Positions 1 to 20,123 of a DNA stretch of 64,000 bases are shown piece after piece. Origin of the DNA: Archegozetes longisetosus (Eukaryota; Arthropoda; Arachnida; Sarcoptiformes; Trhypochthoniidae); assembly GCA_018873245.2 (NCBI GenBank), contig JAEMBT020000007.1:11925129-11989128 (forward strand), in the 5' to 3' direction. A model generated the notes under the pieces. That model searched no databases, was not told where the DNA came from, and saw only the letters and a list, made by a program, of their open reading frames with translations. The first letter of the stretch is position 1, and every line of letters begins with the position of its first letter. The translations under genes were made by a program, and so were the position numbers.

Positions 1-2500
1 AGGACGTAGTTTAAGTTACAGAGTAATCAAATTGAAACTTTATAAAGTAATTTTTGCTTATTAAGGAGTTTATTGGTTCGTAAAGTAGTGAATCACAGTT
101 TATGTATTTGGCAAAAGTAAACTCTATCGCATCGATCGGCACTAAATGTCATTAAGGACTTCATTAAACGGTTCGCACAAATAATATGTATGACCGAAGT
201 GTTTAGTAAAACAAGAGAGACTCTAAAATCATTTACATTTTATAACTTATTCTCAATTCGAGTCAATTATTGTGAATAATATAGAGAAATTGAAGATTCT
301 CTTACTCGTGACAGACTATCCTATTATTTTGTCATTTTTATGTCATTCAAAATGTCATACAAATGAAAGGTCGACAAAAAAATAGTTGTTTTGCATCAAA
401 GCAATCAAATAGCAAACGTTATTTCTATTTTTTTAAACTCTTTCAGACTTAAGTTGAACTATTTCATTACATTAACGAACAATATAATGAAATAGAAAAA
501 ATAAGTTAATGGTTTAATTGCAATGTGAGCCAAAATTTAGTATTTGTGTCAAATTGCATAAAAGCTGAGTCTGAACTGTAAAACTTTTGTTTTCTTATTT
601 ATTTGAACTTTCGATAAATATATATTTAACTTCGATTGTCCATTTAATACTGACTTTAGAGCCAATTAGATCAAAACTGCGGTCGAATTCACGCCTCAAC
701 AACTCTCAATATCTAATTTATTTGATTAAGTTTTTGAACTTTTCAAATGTGTTATCAATCGGACACTCAACAGAGTGCTTAACTTTTCATGTATTGGAAA
801 GCTTCAAGTTTTTTGAAGGAAAAACTTGTCGATAATCGATTAAATATACATAAAAATGTGATAATTTCAGTGTAAGAAAAGTTGTTAATGTGTCGAATTA
901 AACTGAATATAATTTAACTAAATTGGATAGTAATATCTGTTAGACTTGAGTTAATAGAATATCCTTTATTTAATTGCATTTCATATCTATTTAAATGACT
1001 AGAAGTTTGAAGCGATAACTCAAGGGTTAGCACATCTTCAATAATCCTGAATCTGAGTAATCTATCGAAATAATCCATTTTAAATAGAAATGGAGAAACT
1101 TGGAATAGATGGTGCAATAACATAAATATTGTTTCCTAAAAAGATGTTCGAAAAAGACGTTAAGATTTTGAGAATAGACAATCTAGTTATACTTGATTCT
1201 GTCTTATTATCAAGTACATATTTATGTAAGCTAACCTTCATTATGAAGTTGATTCATCACAATTTTAATCTCTATTGCAATTTGATTGGATCAACAGTTT
1301 TATCCAATAATCAAAAGTGGTTTTTTCAAAAACTCATAAAATAGCAACAAATCTGTTGTTTGCGCAACATTTACATTGAATCATAATTAATGTTTCAAAT
1401 TGTAATAATAGTGAGTATTTGTTTACGAAAAAAGCTAGAGTTTGTGCCAATTAAATAAAATTAGCTTTAGTTTTAATTGAGGTAAATGTTGGAATACAAG
1501 TGTGACCAGAGTTGCAAACACTATTTGGTTAGTCATTAATTTGATGCTTTCATTAACAAACACTCGGATTGATTATCGTGTAGTTGTTGATTAAGTTCAA
1601 ACTTTAGTTAATTTGTTATTCGTGTCGAATGTATTTTCGTATTGATTGCGAAATGAAATATTTTTTGTTATGACTGTTTCTTCCTTTTGACTCTGGATTT
1701 GGTCTACTTTAGTCTACAAACTCTCTATTTAGCAGTCATTTAAGTCAAATTAACAGTTGAATAACTGTGTTATTATTAGTTGTCAAAACTTACGTAAAAA
1801 GTTTTCAATTTTAAGAACCTGATCATCAAATAAGACACTCCCCGATAAATACTGTCAAAAATGACTTATATATAGTTCGAAGTGAGAGCTTAACAACAAA
1901 TAATAAGTTATGTTTACTTATACAACAAATTTAATTGTCTTCTGTTGATCCGACTCAACTGATACATTGCATAACTGAATCTAAGACTGTGGGACGGCTT
2001 TCGTAACCGACTCACCAAACTTTTCTGCCCTCGGAGTAAACGTCACTGAAATAGTGTTTGGACTCAGACGTAAAGGGGAGGACCAATCAAATCACAAAAC
2101 AATCTACAAGTGAACAACAAAAATCACTTTAAACCAATTCTTTACCGTTATATGAGTTGTTTGACGTCAAATCACAGACAAGTCACAGGCATTTGTGAGA
2201 ATTGTTTGTATTCGACGTTTGTTTTCAATTTATTTTTATTGCTAACCTTTAAAAACAACTTTCATATTGTTTGATAACACTATCGATCAGATTAGATGAC
2301 AAACTTTTACATCGAATAGTCCTTATCTGTGATCAAATTTGCGTCAAATGTCATTAGATATAAGTTTTGTTTTCTGGGATTTGACAAAAATGTGTTCATC
2401 TTATGTATAATTATTTGATTAAGGATTTAAGTTACTCACGTTTAACTGTTTGGTGTGGTATTCATACGATTTTCTACTGCCATAAATGATCATTTTTCAG
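1..2500. other. AT-rich sequence upstream of MYRF; no gene recognised
   Basis: No coding region is supported here: open frames are short, biased to Leu/Ile/Phe/Asn/Lys and lack domain-like patterns or flanking splice signals. The stretch 1980-2100 is locally richer in G and C, has a CCAAT box at 2083-2087 and lies just before a perfect CRE-type octamer. It could therefore be promoter or 5' UTR sequence for the MYRF gene that follows. This is inference from base composition and motifs only. Confidence 0.4.
2162..2169. promoter_or_regulatory. Perfect CRE-type octamer TGACGTCA
   Basis: A full palindromic TGACGTCA, the binding consensus of CREB/ATF bZIP factors, sits inside the 10-bp palindrome TTGACGTCAA about 330 bp upstream of the candidate first coding exon of MYRF. 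A CCAAT box lies 75 bp further upstream. The motif is seen directly; its use as a promoter element is inferred from position, and an 8-mer can occur by chance. Confidence 0.3.
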
Positions 2501-2535
2501 CAATCAATGCTCGCAAATTGCTATGTCCTCAACAG
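2501..2535 (+). CDS. MYRF: Candidate first coding exon of MYRF (start at 2523)
   Basis: A short segment is framed by a good acceptor (pyrimidine run then CAG at 2498-2500) and a strong donor (CAG/GTAATC at 2536). It contains ATG at 2523 followed by TCC TCA ACA and one extra base G. That single base joins the first two bases of the next recognised exon (9448) to make a Gly codon, giving a start of Met-Ser-Ser-Thr-Gly-Arg-Ala-Asp-Phe. The phase fit and paired splice sites are the evidence; four codons are too few for homology. MYRF orthologues have a short N-terminus before the acidic helix, so the length is reasonable. A different upstream first exon, or alternative promoters, remain possible. 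Confidence 0.42.
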
Positions 2536-4657
2536 GTAATCAGTTTGTTTATTCTTATTGTTTTATCTGCAAATCACAGAGTATGGGCTCATTTGACTCA
2601 TTCGCGCAAATATTGTTAGCGTTTGCTTTCTTTCGGATCATTGATAAACCAAAGTTTTTTCACAATTTATTTCATTCTCTTCCTCAGTAATTATTTGTAG
2701 GCAATCGTATGAAATGTTTCTCACTTTTTTAATTGATTGTAGTTTCACAACTTTTTGCAATTGTTTCTTTCATTTATTTTTGTGATCGAGCTTTAAATCC
2801 CAAAACTTATTTTTGATACAAAATTGGGCTAAAGAGTGAGAGACGATATTCTGTGGGGGGAGAGAGAGAGATCATGGTATCCGTAATTGATATGCTTTTT
2901 TTATAAATGTGTATATATTTTGCCAAGTTTTCCGGAAGACTGAAATTGTTCGGGAGTTTATGAATTGTTAGAAAATGTTTTGATAGACAGTTATTGATCG
3001 TACAAATAATAGGCAAACTTTATATAACCAGTTATCTTTCAAACTTTGTGTATTTATAATCAATTTGATGTTCTTTATATTAAATAATTTAAGGAACTAA
3101 TGTACATTCAGATAAATTTTGAATTTTTTTCAAAACAAAATTACATTTTCTTCGATATTTGATGCGTGAAAATCTTATGATTTTTTATTTTGAATACAAT
3201 ATCACAAATAGATTTCAAATAAGATATTTTCAATTATAAAATGATAAAAAAATATAAGTTTATTTATAATATTTATTTGTGAGAATTTTTTTCCAAATTT
3301 TTCCACAAAAATAGAGAAAATCGTATTATTGAAATAAAGCAGTTCTCAGTGCAAAAATGATCGATAATAAGTTTCGTCCAATTATTTTCCATAATTATAG
3401 CCTTTATTGTGATATTGAACAGAAAAATGTTAATCAAGAAAATGCCTATTCTTTTATTATAGTTAAACGCTAAATGGGTATAACACTCAAATTGAAAGTC
3501 GCGGACATTAAATTAGACCTATTTGTTTCAAAAGTTTGATCAGATTCAGAAATGATTCGATTACAAGAACTCGCCATTAAATCTATCTAATTTTAAGAAC
3601 ACTGAATAACCATTTGAGTGAAGATCAATTTTTATAATAAACTAGAATTAATATAAATAATGAATTTTTGTATTAAGTTTAACTTAATTACACCTGATAG
3701 CAATATGCAATGCCTTTTATGAATATTTTAGAGTATTAGCAGTTCTACATTTTTCGGCTCACAAAATATCACAATTGTTCCAGAGACAAATGTGGAAATC
3801 CATCAGATAAGAAGCTGACGAAAAGATCTATCTATCAAGTTTTGCTTGTTAACTTGTGTTTCGAAACTTAATGCTCAAATTAGCTCTCATAATAAGTTGA
3901 AGTTTCATAGTTTAAATGTGTAATTGAGTTGCCATGAATGTCATCTTAATAGGTGTAATCAGATCGAAATTTCAAAAAATATAATTCATTATTTTTTTTC
4001 AAATTATGAAAAGAGCGTTAAAGTGTTTTATGAAGTTTATGTTTGGAAGCATTAATTTATGAAATGATATGAAAAAAACACACAGTTTATGCTCTGCTTA
4101 TTCGATGATCTCATTTTTGATAGAGAAACACAAGACTTGAATGCATTACTCACACGTATATTAGGCTTATTTTGTATACCCGTTAGTATTTTTGGCTGTA
4201 TAAGAGGTATAACAGATTTTCTTTCAAGTTTTATTGTCTAACGTTTGTCAGAATCTGTTACTTCTACGACCAATTCACAAATTATAGGTCAAAATTCTTA
4301 TGTATGATTAAATTAAAGCTAATTTTTGTATCAAATTTGAATAAACTGTTCTGCTGTTGATTTTTTTATTGCAAGAAAAAACTTATTTTTAGCTTTAATG
4401 CATTTATTTTAGTTGTTAGCTATGGTTTTTATGCAAATAATTGTTATGCAGTTTCAGATAAGCTTATGATAAGTTGCTGTAATTATTCCTAAGAATTATT
4501 ATTATCAATTATTTATTATTTCAGAGCTCTATTTTTCTTTGGCAACTTCAATAAAACGTTGCATTTTTTCATTCATAACTTATTTGCTAATTGTATTGAG
4601 TGTTTAGCCTAAGTAATACAATTTCCTAATTTCAACGTATAGAATGATTGAAAAGAT

Positions 4658-4686
4658 ATGAAAGCTATGAAAGCTATGAAAGCTAT
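4658..4686. repeat. 9-bp tandem repeat, 3.2 copies
   Basis: The unit ATGAAAGCT is repeated three times head to tail, followed by a partial copy, with no mismatches. It lies in the presumed first intron of MYRF. It is a small minisatellite with no visible function. Confidence 0.9.
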
Positions 4687-7600
4687 CTCACTTATTTGCT
4701 TGCTTTCTTAATTAGGATAAGGTAGTCACATTTGAAAACCAATAATAAAATAATTCATTTTTGTCAGTTATCCAAGATTACTATCACACCTCATGTATGA
4801 CATTCTCATAATGAATTTGTCCAGCATGTAAGCCTTAAAGATGACGTAAGGTAATCCATTACGATTTGTAATTCCATAGTATTTTATCACATTTCAATTT
4901 AGTCTTGTAGTAGTTCAAACTTTGCCATTAATAACCTCTAGACTAGAAATTTTTGACAAGTCTAGTTTTTTCATCCAACAACTGATTGCAGCAAACAGTG
5001 AAAAACTAAAAGACACAAAATCTCGTTCGAACTGTCATTTTTTAAGGCTATTATAATAGTATCACTTTTATTACTGAAAAAACAATGTTTAGCCTAATTT
5101 TTACGTATTTTTGTGCAAAAAGTGATTCAATGTTTGTGAATCGAGACATCACAACGATTGAGACTTTAATAATGCTCTGAAGTCGCAAAATTGTGTTTGA
5201 CACAAAAATTGACTCATTTACTGAGTATTGACATTACTTTTGGTTTTTATCGTATAGTCAACTCTTTTGATGTCTTGTTTGATATGAAGTGGTGTGGAGT
5301 CATATTTTTGGTCGCTTATATATAATTACTTCTGTATTATTTGTTACATAACAACAATTTATTACAAGATATCAAATATCAGTCATTATGATAGCAGAAA
5401 GTGTTGGTTAAAAGTGTTGGCAAAGAATCCGTAATCATTTTACTATTTTTCATATTGTATTCAATTGAGTTGGGCACGAATTAGGACACACGCCCAGATT
5501 TGCCTTTTTTCTAACAAAAAAATTGTATCTAAATTATATTTGACACTTATTTTGTGAAGTTGCAATTAAATATTGTTCGAATTTAGCAATAATAGTGACG
5601 AACAATATAACAATTGTATTTCTATTTGGTATCCTTGCAAAACAAATCAATACTAGTTTGGAGAACTTATTCTCTCCTAAATCTCAATTCCACGATTGTT
5701 TCGATGCAATTCATTTAATACTTTGACTCAATCAGCTTTTATCTTTAAGAAAAATTTTGATGTTTTAAATGCTTTAAAAAGTTGTAGTTATAAGTTATAG
5801 CCGTGATTATTTTGTTTTCTATTTTCGTGTTGGTCGACAACAAATTTGAAGCTAAAAGATAGTATAGTTTTTCAGGTCTAACAATTAGATAAACATGATT
5901 TTGAATCAATACTATAAGTTTAATTTGAATTTAATTGAGACTTGATTCGCGAAATTGGACTGAACATCCTGTATTTGAAAGCACAGAACCTAAAATACTG
6001 ATCTCTGCTTAACTTGTTTTAGTATTTGTAACATCGATAGAAGTTGTTATTTAGTATCGGAACTTATTATCAATTGTTTAACGCGAAAAAGTGCGCAGTC
6101 ATTAAAACTAATAGGTTTATAAGAAAAAAGGGACAAAATATTAATATTTGTGTTAATTATAGTAAATAATATCAAATGGTTTTATGGTTAATATGCTTAA
6201 TGGACCTAAAAATTGATGAAACACTCTTATCCAATTTACTCATTTGAACTGAGATTTTGGGTGTGTTTTCTAATACGATTGACTGCTGAGAGACATAGTA
6301 TTAGATATACTGCCTTTCACCATAAGTGATGAGCACCGTTTCTACTCATTTTCACGGTACTTGTCATATTGCGAGTTAGCCTAATAATTGTTTTATAAAT
6401 TACAAGTTATTTTTAAATAGAGCTTACATAAAGTTTCATTTTTTCTATTCACTTCAATATTAGGGATAACTTTATATATGAAATATTTTTTTGATGACAT
6501 TTTTGAAAAAATGAGTCATACAATTGTTTGAAAACTTTTTGCGTACTAACAAAATAATTGATTCATCTATTGTTTCATATTGAGATCTATTAAGCTTTCG
6601 TATCTATAGTTAGACAAGTTTGCCCTCTAAACTCAATGAAACTTAGTGCAGACCCACTAATATTTAAATTCGGTCTAGGACTTCATCTCAAAGATGTTGT
6701 CTATTGTGAAACATTTAGTTATTATGTATTACTCGTATACTTAATGCGCTAAAATAGATTTGTTGTCTGTTCCTTATCATTAAACTGAAACGTTTACAAT
6801 ATGAGTTATTTATCGCTCAACATTTATCGGTGCTGGCAATTTTTTATAGGGGTTAAGGATATTGTGTTCTTTTAATAGGCTTCTAAGTAAAATGTCATTT
6901 TTCTTTCCTATATTTGTAATTATACGCTAACTAATTTCTAATAGTTTACAGTTTAGACAAGTTTTACAAATATTTCATAGTTATCTACAGTTTCTGTACT
7001 GTTCGTAAAATAAATAAATCAATTGTTTTAAAGTAGATGAAAAGTATTTTTTCATTGTTCAATCGAATCAATGTTTGAGACCTTTCCTTTCTTTTCCTTC
7101 CCTCGCATTAAATAACTGTTATTTGATTTTTTGAGACCAAAATATGAGAAAATAAGCGAGTTATCCAACGCTGTTATTATTTATCTTATTATTGTTATTA
7201 CTAGTATTTGAGTGTAAATGTTCAATTAGTCAAAAGTGATTCTTATATAAGTTATCAAAAAGTATTGTTGTGTTCGTTGTGACCCCATTCTAAGACCTTT
7301 GAAAACGTGATATACGGCTGCTTTCATTTTCTTAAAGTGTCTAAAATCTTATTTTATTGACCAGTAATAATCGCGTTCAAATGGAAAAGTGATCAAAACA
7401 ATGAGTCATTTTTATTTTGATTAAACAAAATTTAGACTTAAAAAAGATCACAAACAAAACAATTGATGCCAATAAGAAAAGTTATTTTCTTCAATTCTTT
7501 TTTAATAAAGTAATAATCAAACTATTATCCGATACCTATTGAATAAACATCGAGGATTATAGATTACTTTATGTCCTATTCATAAATAATATGCAATTTT

Positions 7601-9147
7601 TCAATAAGTAAAGGAATGAGAGATAATCAAGTTATTAAATGTTCACAAAAGCGGGTCAGTTGTTGTCGATATGATTTTCAGAGTATAATTGATTCTGAAA
7701 CTAAAGTTTTTGTTATAAATAGTTGATTCATTGTAACGCTTTACCAAAATGATATTCTAATGCATTTTAATATTACATTTATTTCGAGTACTTAAAGTGT
7801 TTTAAATAGACTTCTGAGAAAATTGTACGCAATTTGATCTGGTTATTGAAGAAACGAAGCACTATTCCACGTCAAACTTCAAGTAACCGAATCCTTATAT
7901 TCTTTATGACTGTCATTATTGAATATTTTCGTAGATTATGCTTTCTAGGTATACTCGCGCGCAGCAATATAAACACATAATTTGACGCAGTATTTATTCG
8001 GTGATTACACGATCACTTATCAAATCTATTATTATAATGATATCAATTTGTAAAATTGCCCCAAAGTGACAGTCAAACAAATTAACCCACAAAAGAATCT
8101 GCAATTGAATAGTTGTGACGAGAGAATGCAGTCCAACAAATGAAACTAAGATTTAAATTGTTTGTAAAAGTTTGCTCTAAAGTTTACCTTAGTGTTTTAG
8201 TGTCTGATAACCTTTGCTTAATATAAATATTTGTAAATATGGGATTTAGGAATCCCTGTAGAGCTGCTCACTCTCTGATCGATCATTTATCGTTATCTAT
8301 TGTTTAAATTTAAAAAGTGCTTTTATTGTTTATTTTGATGGCTTCAGTCATCTTTAGATTTTGATTAATATACTTTTTAGTTTGAACCCTAACATATTTT
8401 GCCTAAAAGTTTTGCTAAAGTTCAAGCATTATTAATTCGAGGGAAACAATGGGCGCAATCTTCTACTTATCCAAACTTAAAACTAATTTTTGTTCAAATT
8501 GCTCTGAACATTGTTTTTTATTCCTAGACTCAATTAAATTATGTTTTTACTGTATTGCGGGGCCGAATATGAATCACTATTTGAATTGCACTACAGTATT
8601 AAGATGGTTGTTGCTAATCAAAATTATACAATCAAACGTATAGAACAAGTAGCATCTAATAGTTTGCGTTCGGACTGAGTTGCGTTTGAGACCTTCAAAT
8701 GAACAGTTAGGTACTTTTACTTGAGTTCACCTCAATTTTGTTTATACTATTTATGTTTATCTAATTTTTTGCCATTTAGTTCACTTTGAAACATTTCGAC
8801 ACAGAGTTAGTCGAAGTGAATGAAGAGAATGAGTGAATGAGTGAATGCTGAAAATAACGTAACTAAACATAGATATATTTAGACTCTGTTTTATTTTAAA
8901 AAGCAAAACTAACAATTCATAATAATTTGGTATTGCTTAATAGAAATGACGTTTTCAATGTTTTTCTTCAATGAGTTCAACTTTTCCACCAATCAATGAA
9001 AGATTATTATAGATATTCTCCCAGTCGTCACATTAAAAAGATTAAGTTTTAGGGAAATTTCGATATCTTTCTGTTTTACATATATGTTTGTACAGAGATC
9101 TAAAAGTTTGGAAACAAAATGATGATCCAAACGGATGTTTTACAAAC

Positions 9148-9178
9148 ACCTGAAGCAAACCTGAAGCAAACCTGAAGC
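9148..9178. repeat. 11-bp tandem repeat, 2.8 copies
   Basis: The unit ACCTGAAGCAA occurs twice in full and a third time for nine bases, without mismatches. It lies about 270 bp before the exon at 9448. Confidence 0.9.
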
Positions 9179-9447
9179 TTTGATCAATAATTGGGAAAAT
9201 CCGTTGTACTTAAAAATGAAATAATTTTCCTGTGAGTGATAGTAACTGAATTGCACGGATCAATGGTTATTTTAAAGTTACTTTGATTACCAATACCTTC
9301 AGACAATGATAAACACGAACGATGCGTAACTTTCATTGAAATATTCCTCGACAAAATTCCATATGTTGTGGGCTTTTATATGTCTAACTTTACACTGATT
9401 TAAAGTTAATACTATTGAAATTATAAATATTTTCTAATCTAATTCAG

Positions 9448-18189
<8,742 letters not shown>

Positions 18190-19238
18190 TTTGTGAAATA
18201 TATTCTTTTCAAATTGAATGACTTTAGATTTTGTGTTAATATGCAACTGAGGTATTGATTTTAAACAAAATGAAGATTATTGTGATTCATATTATGTGTA
18301 TAACAGAAGCAATCATTTAAAAGAAATCCGTCCGACTTCAATAAGTTTATATAGTTTTAAATAATATAATTATTATTTGTTTGTAATTTTTTTAGTGCAC
18401 AAAACTTTCTTAAGTTGAGTGCATTTTGTTATTTCATAAAATTTAATATTTGAAAATCCTTTTTATTCACTGATTAAATAATAAAATAAAACTAATTCAT
18501 AAAAATATCAGAAATTATTCTCATTTTATCAGATCATGAGTTTAGGTGATTTTTCTTTTAAGGAAAAAGTAAACTATTCATTACTTAACTGTCAAAGTAT
18601 TCGTATCAGATTGAGAGCAGATAAAACTTTTTAAAACTATTTATTTCATGTTATATTAGTGTTAAGATTTTGAGTTAAGGCTTAAAATAAAAATGGAGTT
18701 CAATTATCGAATCTATATCTTAGCTTAAAAAACAAATTTACGAAATAGTCCTGAATTTGAGGAATGGCAAAAGTGATATTCTCATTACAAGCTGAAGGAC
18801 TCTCTCTCTCTCTCTCTCTCTCTCGGCAGAGCAATACAGCCTCGAATTTGTTGAAGATCAACATAATGCTGGCTACTAACAGATTCTATCATATGACTTG
18901 CAGTCCCTCATTCACTTATTGAAATCAGTTTTTCATCTAAATATAATTCTATTGATATTCATTTCATGAAAGTACTTTCCTTGAACTTAATTTAGTATTG
19001 AGTTTCTACGCAAAAAAGAATTGATAAATATTCTGACTTTGTTGGTTAACTATTCATTTTTATCAGATAAATGATCGGATTTCGTCCCAATTCGACCTCA
19101 AACTAAGCGCAACACAAATCATAGCTCATAAACAAGTTTCTCATTAACGTCAAAGGAAAAATCAGTGATTACGAGTTAAAGCTTTCGAGCTGTTCCTTAT
19201 TTGATTCTGAAGTGGCTGGACAAATAAGTTTAGAAGCA
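18190..19238. other. Intergenic: MYRF 3' side and DM13 gene 5' side
   Basis: AT-rich sequence after the MYRF stop codon. Possible poly(A) signals AATAAA/AAATAAA lie around 18478-18488 and 18683. A 25-nt CT microsatellite is at 18800-18824. The upstream region of the DM13 gene at 19239 shows no clear TATA box. No coding potential is seen. Confidence 0.6.
18800..18824. repeat. (CT)n microsatellite, about 12.5 units
   Basis: An uninterrupted CT dinucleotide run of 25 nt. GAGA-type/CT repeats can bind GAGA factor in arthropods and this one lies 415 bp before the DM13 gene start, but a neutral microsatellite is the simpler reading. Confidence 0.95.
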
Positions 19239-19637
19239 ATGAAACTGATTGTGCTTTTGGTAGTTTGTTTAATTCAATCATTGGATTGTCAAGTTTTATT
19301 AAATAATCAAGAATTATATTTGGGACAATTAAGTTCATTGGCTCACGGACTAAGTGGTCATGTTTTTGCCATTGATGAAAAAACATTACGACTGAAGAAT
19401 TTGAGTTATGATGGACAGGGACCCGATGCCTACTTCTGGGCTGGAACCTCTAAATCTCCCGATACAAGTGGATTTATTATCCCCGATGAGAACGGATCGA
19501 CTAAACCACTGAAAGCTTACAACAACGCAGATATTGTTATCAGACTTCCGCGTGGAAAATCTTTGCAAAACATAAAATGGTTTTCAGTTTGGTGTCGACG
19601 CTATAGAGTCAATTTTGGGCATATTATGATTCAATAG
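19239..19637 (+). CDS. Small secreted single-DM13-domain protein
   Basis: A single-exon frame of 132 aa. The start at 19239 is chosen because it gives an immediate signal peptide (MKLIVLLVVCLIQSLDC, likely cut after residue 17); the frame is open nine codons further upstream but without a better Met. The rest is one DM13 domain (about residues 25-132): the pattern YLGQL..LAHG.SG.VFAIDE.TL.LKNLSYDGQGPDAYFWAG, then DIVIRLP.GKSL.NIKWFSVWCRRYRVNFG, matches the fold seen in Skeletor and other DM13-DOMON proteins, which is thought to be redox or electron-transfer related. Those relatives carry DM13 together with DOMON and often membrane domains. Here the frame stops directly after the DM13 core, and a poly(A) signal follows at 19838. 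It is intact and lacks visible partner domains. Function unknown. Confidence 0.85.
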   Translation: MKLIVLLVVCLIQSLDCQVLLNNQELYLGQLSSLAHGLSGHVFAIDEKTLRLKNLSYDGQGPDAYFWAGTSKSPDTSGFIIPDENGSTKPLKAYNNADIVIRLPRGKSLQNIKWFSVWCRRYRVNFGHIMIQ

Positions 19638-19837
19638 TTTTATGATATTTTGTATTTCAGTTATGTTACTGTAAATCAATATTTGACGTAATAGTACTTA
19701 TTAATTGACTATTTTCTCTCTGAAATGTTTTTCGAACAATATTCTGCAAAATATTATTAACTTTCAACTAAAGGTCGATTGAATAATAGTGTTTAATTAG
19801 ATTAATTGTTGAGTTTACGCTCATTAACGAATGAAGG

Positions 19838-19843
19838 AATAAA
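19838..19843 (+). terminator. Poly(A) signal AATAAA for the DM13 gene
   Basis: Canonical hexamer 200 bp after the DM13 stop codon, on the same strand and before the convergent FIGNL1 gene. Position supports its use; not proven. Confidence 0.5.
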
Positions 19844-20064
19844 GAAACTTATTTCAAAAATTAGGCAAAAAACCCTTCAAAAAATTCTAATTAAGTTCTG
19901 AAAAACTTATATTTTGCTAAAACGTGTAAAATTTACTCGAAAGTTGAATGATTAAAAAATAATTGAGAAACTGAAAATTTTCTTAATAATATCAATTTTG
20001 AAGTCATTGGAATTGATAATATGATATTGACTAAGATTCACAAGTCAGTTCTTACAAGACAAGT

Positions 20065-20070
20065 TTTATT
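20065..20070 (-). terminator. Poly(A) signal of FIGNL1 (minus strand)
   Basis: TTTATT on the plus strand reads AATAAA on the minus strand, 54 bp beyond the FIGNL1 stop codon. The short 3' UTR fits the compact gene. Confidence 0.5.
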
Positions 20071-20123
20071 AGATATGAAACAATAAAAGAAATAATTGAT
20101 ATTTATATATTAGTTATGAATAA

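Larger units (their letters stand above)
2536..9447 (+). other. First long intron of MYRF (about 6.9 kb)
   Basis: AT-rich sequence between the candidate start exon and the first exon with recognisable homology. It holds a 9-bp tandem repeat at 4658-4686 and an 11-bp tandem repeat at 9148-9178. The open frame at 8449-8643 encodes a Cys/Leu/Ile-rich peptide with no recognisable domain and no support as an exon. Nothing else is recognised. If the first exon is wrong, this is simply upstream sequence. Confidence 0.4.
19638..20123. other. Convergent intergenic region (DM13 and FIGNL1 3' ends)
   Basis: About 490 bp of AT-rich sequence between two genes that converge. It contains the AATAAA of the DM13 gene at 19838 and, on the minus strand, an AATAAA (TTTATT at 20065-20070 as written) for FIGNL1. 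No other feature is seen. Confidence 0.6.

Noticed and set aside
587-835. 82-codon frame in the 5' region
   Set aside because: AT-driven Ile/Leu/Phe/Ser composition, no domain, no splice support.
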